From NCBI GenBank assembly GCA_963555705.1, contig OY743181.1, forward strand, positions 26,354,513 to 26,418,512: a DNA stretch of 64,000 bases, written 5' to 3'. The notes under the pieces were generated by a model, which was given only the letters and a program-made list of their open reading frames with translations, was not told the DNA's origin and did no database searches. Shown piece after piece: positions 1 to 10,931 of this stretch (positions are counted from its first letter, which is position 1; every line of letters starts with the position of its first letter). The DNA comes from Ligustrum vulgare (lineage: Eukaryota > Streptophyta > Magnoliopsida > Lamiales > Oleaceae). Both the position numbers and the translations under genes were made by a program.

Positions 1-2519
1 GATTCATATTTAGTTTTAAGATTTATTTGCATTTTAGTTTAATTTTGTCATGTGTGAGTTATCAAATTGTCATAACACTCTTTGCATCACATTTTGTAGT
101 TGATAAGTGCATGCTCCTTGATAGAGTTTTTATCTTCATAATCATCATTAAAATCTAGCCTAAAACTTGCATTCTAAGTTAGATGCATTTTGAGCTTTCA
201 CATGGCATTATGGCACTTCAACTCCATTGAGAATTTGATCCTAATTTGCATTCTTGATTTGAAGTTTTGCATCACTAACACAAGCATCCCATGTTAGTTT
301 AAGACATCAACAAAGTGTAGGTGATTGAGTTCATAGAGAGCAAGGTGTTTTGGAGTTGAGAATTTGAGTTTGAAATTCAAAATTGCATAAAAATTTGTTT
401 TCAGTCGGTGAACTGCGCAGCCATGTCCAAACCATGTGGAGGCCATGCAAGTGCAACAAAATATGTAGAGCATACAGTTTTAACCACGCAGCCACAAGAT
501 TTTCTTTTGCGCTGCCGCGCAGTTATTTGGGGTAAAATTTCGACAGCATTTAATATGCAACAGGTATTCAACTTCGTTTTCTCTCCCTAAATTCACCCAA
601 ACACATCATATCACCTAGATAAAATGCATTCACATGGAATTAATCATCAAAGAAGTTCTCATCACATTCAAATCTCTCAATTAAGGTATGACTTTCTTCA
701 TTACTTTACAAATTGTAAATTTTTGGGATTTTCTTGCTTTCATGGATATTGGGATTTTATGGATTTTTGAGTTGTGGAATAAGATAGAATTATATGTTGA
801 GTTGATTGTGAAATATAGTTTAAAAATTTGGGATAACTCCAAGATTCAAACTCTATGATTTCGACATGTTTTGTTTTGAGGTGTTTGATGAAATGTCTAG
901 GAGAGCTTTACCTTGAATTTTTGCAAAAATTTTTGAACTTCCATCTTCAATTCATGCTTAGCATTGATTTTGAGCTATTCATTCATGATTTGCATCAACA
1001 CATTGCACAAAACTTGCATATGGAATGTGAAGCACACTTAGGCACCATAACAATGTCATTGCAAGCAATGTGCATTAATTTTCAGTCTCCAATGACCACT
1101 GTCACATCATTACACAACCTTATTGAACTCCAAATGATCTAAATTTTGATATGTTATAGACCATGTGATGTACTTTCTTATGTCAGATGGCTCGGGAAAA
1201 TTTTGAGTTTTCATGGTGATGTTAGGGCCTGAATATGGGTGGTCAACTATGTGTGAAAATTCAAATTTATGCTCTATCTTTAGTTTGGGGATTGTGGTTG
1301 TGTTTTCTTTTGATATTTTTATGGAATTGATGTGCTCTAATTTTACTTATCTCTTATTTGCGAGGAACACAACACTTGTGACACATTAAACCAAGTTTGG
1401 AACGGGTTGAAATCATCCAAATTGTATCAAAAGAAGGCTTCAAGTGATTGCATTACATCTCCAAACCCGGGAAGTACTTGTACCCCTCTATTATGTGATT
1501 TGTTTATTCGATCATATCTTTTTGACATACATTGAGGGAAATGTATACTTCTAGTTTGGGGGTGGGATCTCATTCATGTTTTACACTCATTCGATTATTT
1601 GGGATAAAAAAAAATTGAGGATTTTTAAAATTTTGTTGACATGTTCATTGCCTAGGACATAATTTGGATCAATTTTGTACTTTAGCTTGAACAATTAACA
1701 ACATAAACACATGATTTTGCTTGACTAGTTATTCATGTTAGCATTTCATATTTTCTAGCACATGGCCATTGTTGAATTATTTTTTGTGTAGGAGTATGAT
1801 TGATATTTTTGGGGGTACATTTATGCAACATGAACCATAGGAATGACTTTATAATCCTGAAACTTAGATCTTTAGACATCCCAACCCAAATTTAGAACCA
1901 AACAGCTCAAGAAGTAGTTTTTGGGTGGAATGGTTAGTTTGTGCATGTATTGACGGGTTGAGGGTTTGTTGGTTCTTGGTTTTGCATTTTTTGATTGAAA
2001 TAATTTGGTCAATGGGTATAAACCAACTCTAGCATAAAAACGAAAAAATGCTAAAAGTCATATTCTACTCTTCAAAGTCTTTTTGACTCGAGCAAGTATG
2101 CTTGTAAGGGTGTTGAAACTTGGTTCCCTAAACTCAATTGAGCTGGGAGCTAATAGGTCAAAGCTTGTTACATGGGTTAATTAGAAAGTAAGTAAGAAGA
2201 GTGGACTTATACATAAGACAATCATACATCTTTAACTTTTCTTTTTTCACCTTTGTGACTTGGGTAATTAAGTTTGAAGGGTTCTCTGAACCTAGTGCCC
2301 TAAAGTCGTCGGCTTGGGAATCACAGACCCAAAACTCTCTAAAAGGGTTACATAGAAAGCAAATGAGAAAAGTATAGCATGAAGATGATAAAAGACAAGA
2401 ACAATAAAAAGAAAAAAGTCGTCCATAAAAAGAAAAAAAATGCTTGGTATAAGCCTTGCTTGACTGACGCTGTGGAGATTAGAAATGTAGAATTGGGGAT
2501 TTCTTATATAAAGTCCCAA
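1..2519 (+). mobile_element. Decayed Athila/Tat-type LTR retrotransposon remnant, non-coding
   Basis: I see no believable gene here; open frames are short and lack known domains. Two things suggest retrotransposon DNA. First, 405-525 carries a cluster of GC-rich near-palindromes (GCGCAGCC, GAGGCCATG, GCAGCCAC, GCTGCCGCGC), like those in the LTR copies further right. Second, 1524-1566 reads 'cattgaggg...aatgta...agtttgggggtggg', the purine-rich signature found downstream of the polyprotein in Athila/Tat elements; the minus-strand equivalent is at about 46965-46995. Boundaries are not visible and the lineage is inferred from these signatures only. Confidence 0.4.
405..525. repeat. Paired GC-rich near-palindromes
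   Basis: Four GCC-centred sites start at about 419, 441, 490 and 513. The spacing within pairs is 22 and 23 bp, and the second pair follows the first by about 49-50 bp. The palindromes are imperfect, so this is a decayed version of the arrays at 4832-4920 and in the LTRs further right. Confidence 0.4.
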
Positions 2520-2966
2520 AATATTTTCATATAGTAAAATTTATTTTCTTTATATGCTATATTATACATGCTTTGAAGATTAGGGGTTAAAGTGGTAAAT
2601 ATATTAATTTCAAATTTGTCTTGTCGATTATTTAGGTTTTTATAGTAAATTGATAAGTATGTCAATATTGGACTCGTTTGATAGATCGTAATTAATCATC
2701 TATTTTTGGCTCGAGGAAGAGTTGATTCGAATTAACGAAGTCTGATTTATTGAAGTTTAGTTGTTAGTATTTAGTTTAGTTTTATATAAAATATAGTTTT
2801 TAGTGTAGTGTGCACGTGTGATGTGTTTAGGTAGGTTTGCTTTTAGTTAATTTTTTTGAAAAATAGGATAGTGTGTGTATATATATATATATATCATAAC
2901 CAATTAACTTGTATTGCCGTAGATTGAGTTGGCAGAAATCAATCAAATCTCCTAATCATATAAATA

Positions 2967-3007
<41 letters not shown>

Positions 3008-3937
3008 TAACCAATTAACTTGTATTGCCGTCAGATTGAGTTGGCAGAAATCAATCAAATCTCCTAATTCTATAAATACTAATTATACCTAATTGGAGTT
3101 CTAGTCGGCTATTTAGTTCTTTTAAAAACTAGATTAACAGTTGAAATTTTATAATTTTACTTCCTCCTTCTTTTACTTCACGACTTGGGCAACTATTCAT
3201 CAAATTCTACTACAATTAAAGATTTTTGATAAAAATTGCTCATCGTAGTCATCACCACATCACGTTTAAAAGTAGGATAACGAGGTGCAGTTGATTTTAT
3301 CCCGTTTAAATTATTTTTCCAAGTTGTTAATTTATCATGCTTATGAAAGTTAATGATATGATATAATGTTTTATGGACATCCGGTACCAGAGATATGATA
3401 TGATTGAACTTTTACCGATTTTCTAAAAATATGATGATGGTATGATATTCTTGGTACATGTGTTTAATATTTTTATTCGGGATAGAACCATGATTTCCGT
3501 GTCCTAGTGAGTATTCTATATACTCACCTCTACTATTTTACATATTAGAACGAATCGTTGATTGGCGGTTGATGCGGTGCTGTCGAGATGCCAAGATCTA
3601 TGGAGATTAATAAGTTTTTCAGGCGTAATTTATTTGATTGAATAATTTTAATTCCTGCAGTATTTTATTTTATTCAAGTTATGAATTTCCATCTTATTTA
3701 TTTATCATTATGAATTTGGAACTAGTTATGATTATTTGTTACATAGTCATCAACATTGAAATAAATATTTTCATGATTTCTTCCACTGCTTATTGGTGAT
3801 TTAAGCCGTTGTTCAGTTGATTTATAATACCCTGCATACTGCATGTGGAAAAGACCGAGAAATTTCAAATTGTACAAGTTTTAAATCACATTTCTAATTC
3901 TAACTATCCTTGTGTGGAAGAATTATGGGTCGTTACA
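2520..3937 (-). mobile_element. LTR-like remnant of the TGTAACGACC family, minus orientation
   Basis: The right end (3927-3937) is the reverse complement of TGTAACGACCC, the start typical of a family of long plant LTRs. About 400 bp inside lies the block 'gtgagtattctatatactcacctctac' in pieces (3506-3535), matching 20790-20822 and, inverted, 43390-43425. The left end is not resolved; there is no ORF. Confidence 0.4.
2878..3084. repeat. Tandem duplication of about 112 bp containing (TA)n
   Basis: The block starting 'atatatcataaccaattaac' and ending near 'tataaatactaat' occurs at about 2887-2970 and again at about 2999-3083 with only a few differences. Each copy is preceded by a (TA)n run. Confidence 0.8.
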
Positions 3938-3995
3938 TCTTACCATTGATCTGTTGTGCATGCACATTTCTAATTTTAACTATCCTTGTGTGGAA
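3890..3995. repeat. Direct repeat flanking the LTR-like end
   Basis: 'acatttctaattctaactat' and the following 'ccttgtgtgga' occur at 3890-3920 and 3964-3994 with one mismatch. The TGTAACGACC-type end (3937) lies between them. They could be a rearrangement or a local duplication. Confidence 0.6.
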
Positions 3996-4426
3996 AAATG
4001 CAATGAAAAATGTTTAGAAACCACTATAGATGAAAATCTCGGGATTTGAGAGAAAAGGAATAAGTTGTGATTATCCATGAGCGATGTAAGGAAAATCATT
4101 AGAACTTCATAGGTTGACCACATGAGATTTGGGCTTGCTTTTGCATAATAAGCTACATAATGTTGAGTATACTTTGCATCAGAATGAGTCTGACTTTGGC
4201 TATTTACACACATACTCGGAAGTCTAGCATGGGATAACTATAACTATTTTTATTGTGTTGTTCAAAGTTTTGTGCTAATGTATAATGTAATCTAGATTTT
4301 TGAGGCATATGATAAACAAGTTGACATGACAAAAAATATTGGCTATTTTTATTTTTATTTTTATTTTTATTTCTTAGTCAGTTTTACTTTGTTCAAAGAT
4401 GAACAATGATTCTAGCTTGGGGTATT
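3938..4426 (+). mobile_element. 3' untranslated region and polypurine tract of a Tat/Athila-type element
   Basis: A long non-coding stretch ends in 'gttcaaagatgaacaatgat' followed by the purine-rich tract 'tctagcttggggta' (4411-4424), directly before an LTR start TGATAAGTG at 4427. The same organisation recurs before 6040, 7845 and (minus strand) 45259. Confidence 0.6.
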
Positions 4427-5960
4427 TGATAAGTGTATTTTATACACTTATTTATATGTCTAAATTTGGAGAATGTGTTGTCGTTTTAGAATAAATTCTA
4501 TTTATTTGTTTGTTATTTGTTTACATTGCAGAAAATATCCCAAAATCTAGTGAACAAAGGAATTGATGCAAACAATGCACATTTGGATGTTAATTGGAGC
4601 TAAAAAGAGGAAAATGGATGTTGGTGTTGTCAACCCAGATTTCCAATGAGAGCTACGTTGAAGAAATCAAAGTTCAAGGGCCCAATTGAAGATTGAAAGA
4701 ATATTTGAAGAGTTTGAAGGTTCGAGGACTGAATTGTTACAGTCAGATGATGAAGGGCTCACGTGCAAATAAAGCTCAGGGACCTACTTAGATGCAAGGG
4801 AAAAGATGAAATTGAGCTGAAAAGTTACTACTGCGCGGCCACAACTTCTGAACCTGGTGGCCGCGCGAGAATTCCCATATTAACATAACCACTTTTTCAC
4901 ATAACTGCATGGCCGCGCAGCTTTCCGGCCCAAGCCCGTGTGTAGATTTTAACCTGATTTGTTTCCTTGTTTACAAAAGAACTCTTCTTCACCTATAAAT
5001 ATAACCTCTCATGCACGAATTCGGGGACCTTTGCAGAGCTTAAAAACATCTTTATTCCACATTCCGAACATCAAATTCTTTGGAGGAAATTGAAGATAAA
5101 AGCTTGGGAATTGAAGATTATCAACGGGGAGCAATCTTCTTATCTTAGTGGTGAAACTGAATACTTGAAATTCAACAGACCCTCTGTTTTCTTCGTTTTC
5201 TTTTTGAGAAATAACCAAAATGAATGAATTTGATTTCCTCTTTTTGTTAATTTGATAAAATCAATATATGTAGTTTAGATTTTTAATGCGTTTTTATCTC
5301 TTTATTGATGAACAATTAATTTAATAGTTGAGATATTCGATATAGCTTTGTTTTACACTTTTAATTCTTTAATTCTAGTTTTGCACTTTCGTTGCATGTG
5401 TTGATTTTTTATTTTTTTTTTGTGTTTAATGCGTAAATGCTAACAACCTCGATCTAGGAATAAAATTCAATAATTCATGAACGATAGAGATATACGTTTG
5501 TGGTTATTGCGATCCCTACATAAATTCTTGTGTTCCATGCACCTAATCATTACAAACTTCTGCCTAGAAACATGGTCGACTAATTAGGTAGAGTTGATTT
5601 AAACTTGAAAGAGGAATTTCATATGCATCATTGAATTCGATCGAGCACATAGATAGGAATAAAACTACAAATTGGAATTAAGAGTATTGACTATGTGAAA
5701 TCGGATGTCCCGACACCTACAAACATCAATTTAGAATATCTAAATGTCATTTCTTTTCTTTTCTTTTCTTTTTAGTTTGATATTTTGTTTCAATTCAAAC
5801 ATGCAAAGTTGACCGTTCAAATAAGGCAAGAACTAACACAGTTTTGAAACTTATTTACAATCCTCGTGGAAATGATAACTCGGACTCAAAAAGTCTACTT
5901 TATTACTTGGATGCAATATCATACACTTCTGTTAATTCTCACCAATATTTTTGATATGAA
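4427..5960 (+). repeat. LTR copy 1 of a head-to-tail LTR series
   Basis: It starts TGATAAGTGTATTTTATACA right after a polypurine tract. GC palindromes lie at 4832-4920 and a TATA-like box at 4994-5000 (TATAAAT). Downstream come the typical 'ctcggactcaaaaagtc..ttattacttgg' U5 sequence near 5880-5910. It matches LTR copy 2 over roughly 1.3 kb with many substitutions and indels. No primer-binding site follows, so the 3' border is approximate. Confidence 0.65.
4832..4920. promoter_or_regulatory. GC palindrome set in U3
   Basis: TGCGCGGCCAC (GGCC at 4837), GTGGCCGCGCG (GGCC at 4859) and ATGGCCGCGCAG (GGCC at 4911) are variants of one GGCC-centred motif. Spacings are 22 and 52 bp. The set ends about 75 bp upstream of the TATA-like box at 4994. 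A regulatory role is inferred. Confidence 0.5.
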
Positions 5961-6039
5961 AAAAATATTGGCTATTTTTATTTGTTAGTTTAGTATTACT
6001 TTTTTTTAGGGAAAAAAATGATTCTTGTTTGGGGGCATT

Positions 6040-7330
6040 TGATAAGTGTATTTTATACACTAATTTATATCTCTAAACTAGGAGAATATGTTGTCGTTTT
6101 ACAAAAAATTCTATTTATTTGTTTGTTACTTTTTTACATGACAGAAAAATATCCCAAAATCAAGTGAACAAAGGAATTAATGCAAATAATGCACATTTGG
6201 AAGCTAATTGGAGCTACAAAGAGAAAAATGGAAGTTGGTGTTGTCAACAGGGATTTCCAAAGTTGAAGAAATCAAAGTTCGAGGGCCTAATTGAAGATGG
6301 ATTGAAGTTTGAAAGAAGCTTTGAAGAGTTTGAAAGTTCGATGACTAGGATGAAGAGCTCATGACGGCCACCACAATTAAACATGTGTGGTCGTGCAGCT
6401 TTCTGGCCCAAGCCCGTGCACAGATTTTAACCTGATTTGTTTCCTTGTTTGCAATAGGTCTCTTCTTCACCTATATATATAGCCTCTCATACTTGAATTC
6501 AGGGACCTTTGCAGAGCTTAAAAACATCTTTACTCCATGTTCTTAACATTAAATTCTTTGGAGAAAATTGAAGGCAAAGGCTTGGGAATTGAAAATTATC
6601 AACGGGAAGCGAAATATTTGGTGCAAGATTTCCTTTTCTTTGTTAATTTGATAAACTCAACATGTGTAGTTTAGACTTTTACTGCGTTTTATCTCTTTAC
6701 TGATGAACGATTAATTTAATAGTTGGGATATTCAATGTAGCTTAATTTTACGCTTTTAATTCTTTAGTTTTAGTTTTACGCTTTCGTTGCATGTGTTGAT
6801 TTTATTTTGTGTTTAATGCGAAATGAATTGATCAATTATTCATGATATCATGGGTGTTTTCATAATTCAAGAGGTGTGCTAACAACCTAGATCTAGGAAT
6901 AAAATACAGTCATTCAACAATAATAGAGACATACGTTTTTTGTTATTGCGATCGTTACATGAATTCTTGTGTTCTGTAAACCTAATCATAATAACTTGAT
7001 GTCTAGAAACATGGTGGAGTAATTAGGTATAGTTAATTTAAACCCGAGAGGGGAATTTCATATGCATAAGTGAAATCGGATATCCCAACACTTATAAACA
7101 TCAATTTAGATTATTTAAATGTCTTTTATTTTCTTTCGCTTTTAGTTTCATATTTTAGTTCAATTTAATAATCCAAATTCTACCGTTCAAATAGAGTAAA
7201 AACTAACTCAATTTCAGTACTTAATTACAATTTCTGTAGGACAATAACTCGGACTCAGAAAGTTCACTTTATTACTTGGATGTGATATCGTACACTTGTG
7301 ATTCAGTACATCTGTAGACTTAGCTAATTC
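6040..7330 (+). repeat. LTR copy 2 of the series
   Basis: The TGATAAGTGTATTTTATACA start is preceded by the purine tract 'gtttgggggca'. The body is colinear with LTR copy 1, with a TATA-like 'ctatatatat' at 6471. The GC palindromes are mostly eroded (one CGGCCACC and GTGGTCGTGC remain near 6363-6397). The short ORF 6119-6364 is LTR sequence, not a gene. The 3' border is approximate. Confidence 0.6.
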
Positions 7331-7844
7331 TGGCCGCCTCGTGTTGAAAAATACAATGTTTGATGTTTAGAAACCACATAAGTAGAAGGAACATCTGGAT
7401 TTGAGAGAAAAATATAAGGAAGTGATCATACATGAAAGATGCAAGAAATTGAAAGAAACACATTGTTTTACATCTGCGATATTAGCTTATGCAATTTAAA
7501 GACACACTATGTTGAGTATATCGTATCAATCAATGAATTTTGTTTTAATGGGGATCAATTCAATAAAAGAAATTACGGTTGGTCTTGAATTCATTTAATT
7601 TGATATGAGTATGAATTTAATTTTGGCTATTCACACACACACATGAAAAGTTGAGTTTCGGATAAGTGACAAATAATTTTATTGTGTTGTCCGATTTTCT
7701 TTTCTAAAGTGTATGTTTAATATGAACTTTGAAGCATATGATGGGAAAGTTAATTATTTAGGTTACTGTGTAATTTTGACTATTTTTTTGAATTTTATTT
7801 TTAGTTTGTTCGAGGACGAATAATAATTCTAGTTTTGGGGTATT
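7331..7844 (+). mobile_element. Second copy of the 3' untranslated region and polypurine tract
   Basis: It matches 3985-4426 ('atgtttagaaaccac', 'tttgagagaaaa', 'gttgagtata', 'attgtgttgt', 'gaggacgaataataattcta') and ends in the purine tract 'agttttggggta' before the next LTR start. No coding sequence lies between LTR copies 2 and 3. Confidence 0.55.
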
Positions 7845-8160
7845 TGATCAGTGTAGTTTATACACATATTTATATGTCAAAATTAGAATATTATATTGTC
7901 GTTTTAGAATAAATACCACCTAATTGAAGAAGTTGAGAGTTGAAACGAGCTAATTGAGAAGAAATCAAAAGTATGGGGGCCAAATTGCCCTAATTGGAAG
8001 TTGTGGACTAGATGTGCAAATAAAAGTGGAGGGCTAACTTAAACGGGCAAGAAAATATGATAATTACGCTGAACCATAAAACTACGGGATCGTGCGCCAT
8101 AACACTGAGCGATTGTTGCTTCATGTCATTTAGCAACCCAAGGCAAAAAAGATTAACTAC
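7845..8160 (+). repeat. LTR copy 3, truncated
   Basis: It begins TGATCAGTGTAGTTTATACA after a polypurine tract and follows the first part of copies 1 and 2 ('tgtcgttttagaataaat'), then loses similarity around 8100-8160. The remainder is deleted or replaced. Confidence 0.5.
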
Positions 8161-8271
8161 ACAAATACAAAAGTTTAAGAGATCTATTTTTAAATATCAG
8201 GTGTTTTAGAATATATTTTAAGAATATAAAATATATATTATCAAAATCAAGTAATGCAACAGTGCACTCAC

Positions 8272-8722
8272 GTTGAAAGAGTAGGGTGCTTCAAAAACAG
8301 GAGCTGCTTTGCCCAATTTGATTGCAATGAACCAATCAACGAAAAGGAGATTCGTCCCAGTTAAAGATTGTATTTCTTGCTGACCATCCACCTCTACAGT
8401 CCGTGAACAAATGCCAGTTGATGCTAACATCGTACTATCGCAATTATCACCACATGGAAGAGTGTTTGGCATGTGGAAATGATTAAGATCGACCCAAGCT
8501 GTGGACAAAGTGGTTCGATTCTCAAACAAGACAAGAAGTGCTTGAGACGGAAGAAGAAGAGCTGGAGACTTAGTAGTACACATGCTATCCATATTAGCAT
8601 AACAACCACAGGCACAAGTTGGACATGGGATGATAGATTCATTATAGAAAACAGAAAATGAGCGCAACATCGAGGACTAACTCCCTCTGGTTTCGTAATA
8701 TTGCTCACTACTTGGAACAAAA
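8272..8722 (-). pseudogene. COBRA-like (COBL7/COBL10-type) gene fragment, broken
   Basis: COBRA-like proteins are GPI-anchored extracellular proteins that guide cellulose deposition. Read on the minus strand, this segment gives the conserved COBRA core: NITKPEG..SPRCC, then FYNESIIPCPTCACGC (Cys-rich motif), [40 protein letters not shown] and FVDWF.AIKLGKAAP.FEAPYSFN. The pieces lie in different frames, so there are at least three indels: near the CC of SPRCC, after LPCGDNC and near DESPF. The fragment ends at SFN followed by GTGAGT, a plausible old splice donor (8271-8266). N- and C-terminal parts are absent. It is a dead, partial copy; the plus-strand ORF at 8473-8661 is its shadow. Confidence 0.85.
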
Positions 8723-8779
8723 CAATGCCAAAATGAATGCACGGGAAATTTCTTTTTTTTTTTTCTTTTAAAAATAATT

Positions 8780-9480
8780 GAATTAGTTACAAATTGCAAT
8801 AAATTATAATTAGAAATTAATTACAATTGTAACTTTATTTCAATTTACAATTAATTATGATTGTAACAAATAAATTTGTAAAACATGACAAATATCTTTT
8901 GCTAAAATTAATTGAATTAGTTATATTCACCTTAATTATAACTTCAATTCAACTTAATTAACTCATGTAATCAATTATAGTTTCCAATTAATTACAATTG
9001 TAACCTTATTTCATTTTTTTAAAAATAATTAAGATTGTAAATAATAAATTCGTAATTTCATTTTTTATTTTAAGTAAGATGAATTAGGTACAAAATTGTA
9101 ATGAATTACAGTTTGTAAATAATTACAATTACAGTTTTATTTCAATTTTGTAATTAATTGCACTTTTAATCCATGAATTCGTAATTTCATTTTTTCCTTT
9201 AAAATTATATCAATTAGTTACAAATTATAATAAATTACAGTTTGTAATTAATTACAATTGCAACATTATTTTCATTTTGCAAATAATTACAATTTTTAAC
9301 AAATAAATTTGTAAAAAATGACAGATCTTTTTGGTTAAAATTAATTGAATTACTTATTAATCTTAATTATAACTGTAATTGTAACTTAATTACGTAATGT
9401 AATAATTACAGTGTACAATTAATTACAATTATAACTTTATTTCAGTTTTGTAATTAATTACAATTGTAATTATTGAATTT
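8780..9480. repeat. AT-rich repeat block of TTACAATTGTAA palindromes
   Basis: 'attaattacaattgtaac' and inverted forms recur many times. A longer unit, including 'acaaataaatttgtaaaa.atgaca' and 'taaaattaattgaatta', occurs at about 8867 and again at about 9299 (offset 432 bp), so part of the block is a diverged direct repeat. No coding potential. It separates the COBRA-like and MinD fragments. Confidence 0.65.
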
Positions 9481-9639
9481 GTTAATGCACCATCACCCCT
9501 GCCTCTGTCCCAACAACACCATCACCTCGTAACACCACCATCACGACTATCTCAATCAAAGGAAAAAATCAAACAAAGGCAGATGAAAGCAATATTTTGT
9601 ACTTCTTTATTACTTTTTGTAAGTGAATTTAATCAATAA

Positions 9640-10240
9640 TTAGTTCAAATCCTCAAAAACCAATTGAAAGCTACATTTTGCAAAAGATTAAATACGTTCA
9701 AGGAAACAACAACATAATATCTTCCCCCTTTAATCATATTTGTTCTCGCTGTGATTCACAATCATCTTAATATCCCTAATCATACCATATTCCAATAGCC
9801 CCATGACCTTATCCACATCACATAGACTAGTAAGATCGAGAATGGTTACTAGAACCACCTCATTGGTAGAGAAATAGTAGTTGTATACCAGACTTCAATC
9901 TCAGGCGGGGCATTCAATCAGTACAAAATTCAACTCTATATTTTCACGGCCCTTGAGGGCGTCCAAGAGTTAAACCAAGGCCATTGCCCTAAACCTAAGA
10001 GGGAGCTGGGACCTTGGCTTGGAAATGCAAATTAGCTCGAAATCGGACAATCTTTTATCCTGAACAAGGGCTTGGTCAAGCCGGAAATCACCATTCAGGA
10101 CCTCGAATATATTATAGTTGACGTGGTTCTAGAGACTCAGTAAAACATTGACGTTAAGGAGGCCGTAAGTGGCGTCAATTGGCTATCACAGAGAACCTAA
10201 GACAGACTAGGGAAATGTTTATATTGGCAGTGGTATAATT
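9640..10240 (-). pseudogene. MinD-like (plastid division site-determining ATPase) fragment, broken
   Basis: MinD is a Walker-type ATPase that positions the FtsZ ring; the plant protein acts in chloroplast division. The minus strand keeps its central part: TAN at 10226-10235, SVIA, then GLLNVNVLLSL, NHVNYNIFEVLNGDFRLDQA, LVQDKRLSDFELICISKPRS, FVLIECPA, NEVVLVTILDLTSL, and EYGIRDIKMIVN. At least three stop codons (for example in LLSL*NHV, ALV* and CPA*) and several indels break it. The P-loop GKGGVGKT region upstream and the membrane-targeting C-terminus are missing; similarity fades near 9640 around an ED-containing segment. Plant MinD genes usually lack introns, so retroposition cannot be told from DNA-level capture. 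Confidence 0.8.
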
Positions 10241-10682
10241 ATAGCTGATTTGTATAATTACTTCTCAATTATCTAGTTTTAAAACTTTTTTTAAAAAAAA
10301 AGTATGAAAGTGTGTAATTTACCCAGGCAAAAACATGTTGCCCACACGATCGCACAGGCTTCCGTTTGGGCCGTTTGTGGGCTTTTTTGCACCCGGATTC
10401 AATTAAAAAATAAAATAACTAGTTCAAAAATCATAAGATTTTCTATAAAACAAGTTATTTTACAAAATAAACTATCATCTACTTATGTAGAGATAAAATC
10501 ATACACAAAAGCTAATTCAAGTTGTTAAGGAATATTATTTAATTTTTAGAATTATTAATTCAAAGAAAGATTTATGGTTGTTAATTTTATTTATTGTACT
10601 ATAATATATTTTCAAAATTTTAAAATATTTAAAAATATTTGAACCATAAAAAATAACATAAAAATAATATTTTAGTAACATA
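10241..10682. other. AT-rich spacer, no gene recognised
   Basis: A short open frame (10304-10528) has no recognisable domain and no codon-like pattern. I see nothing else. Confidence 0.5.
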
Positions 10683-10710
10683 CTAGCATCATACCCGTGC
10701 GTTACATGGA
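10683..10710 (-). mobile_element. Helitron-like 3' terminus
   Basis: Read on the minus strand, a hairpin-like CCATGTAACGCACGGG is followed about 8 bases later by CTAG and then T. That is the Helitron 3'-end layout (hairpin, then CTRR, insertion between A and T). The element body would extend to higher coordinates; its 5' end was not found. Confidence 0.4.
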
Positions 10711-10931
10711 CGAATAATATGAAATAATTTTACTGTAAATATCATTATAAAATAGAAAAAAAAAAGTTTGAACATACAGTTTGCTTTGATTAATGATAAA
10801 AATGTCAATGAATGCTCAAAATAGAAAACTGTTAGCCGAGCAAATTATTTAAAATCTCATTTTTGCTGAGGACATCCCACCACCTGACCCAAGATGCTCA
10901 TCTTCAAGATCTAGAGGAGAAGCATACGTAT

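Noticed and set aside
8473..8661. Plus-strand ORF
   Set aside because: Shadow of the COBRA-like pseudogene on the minus strand.
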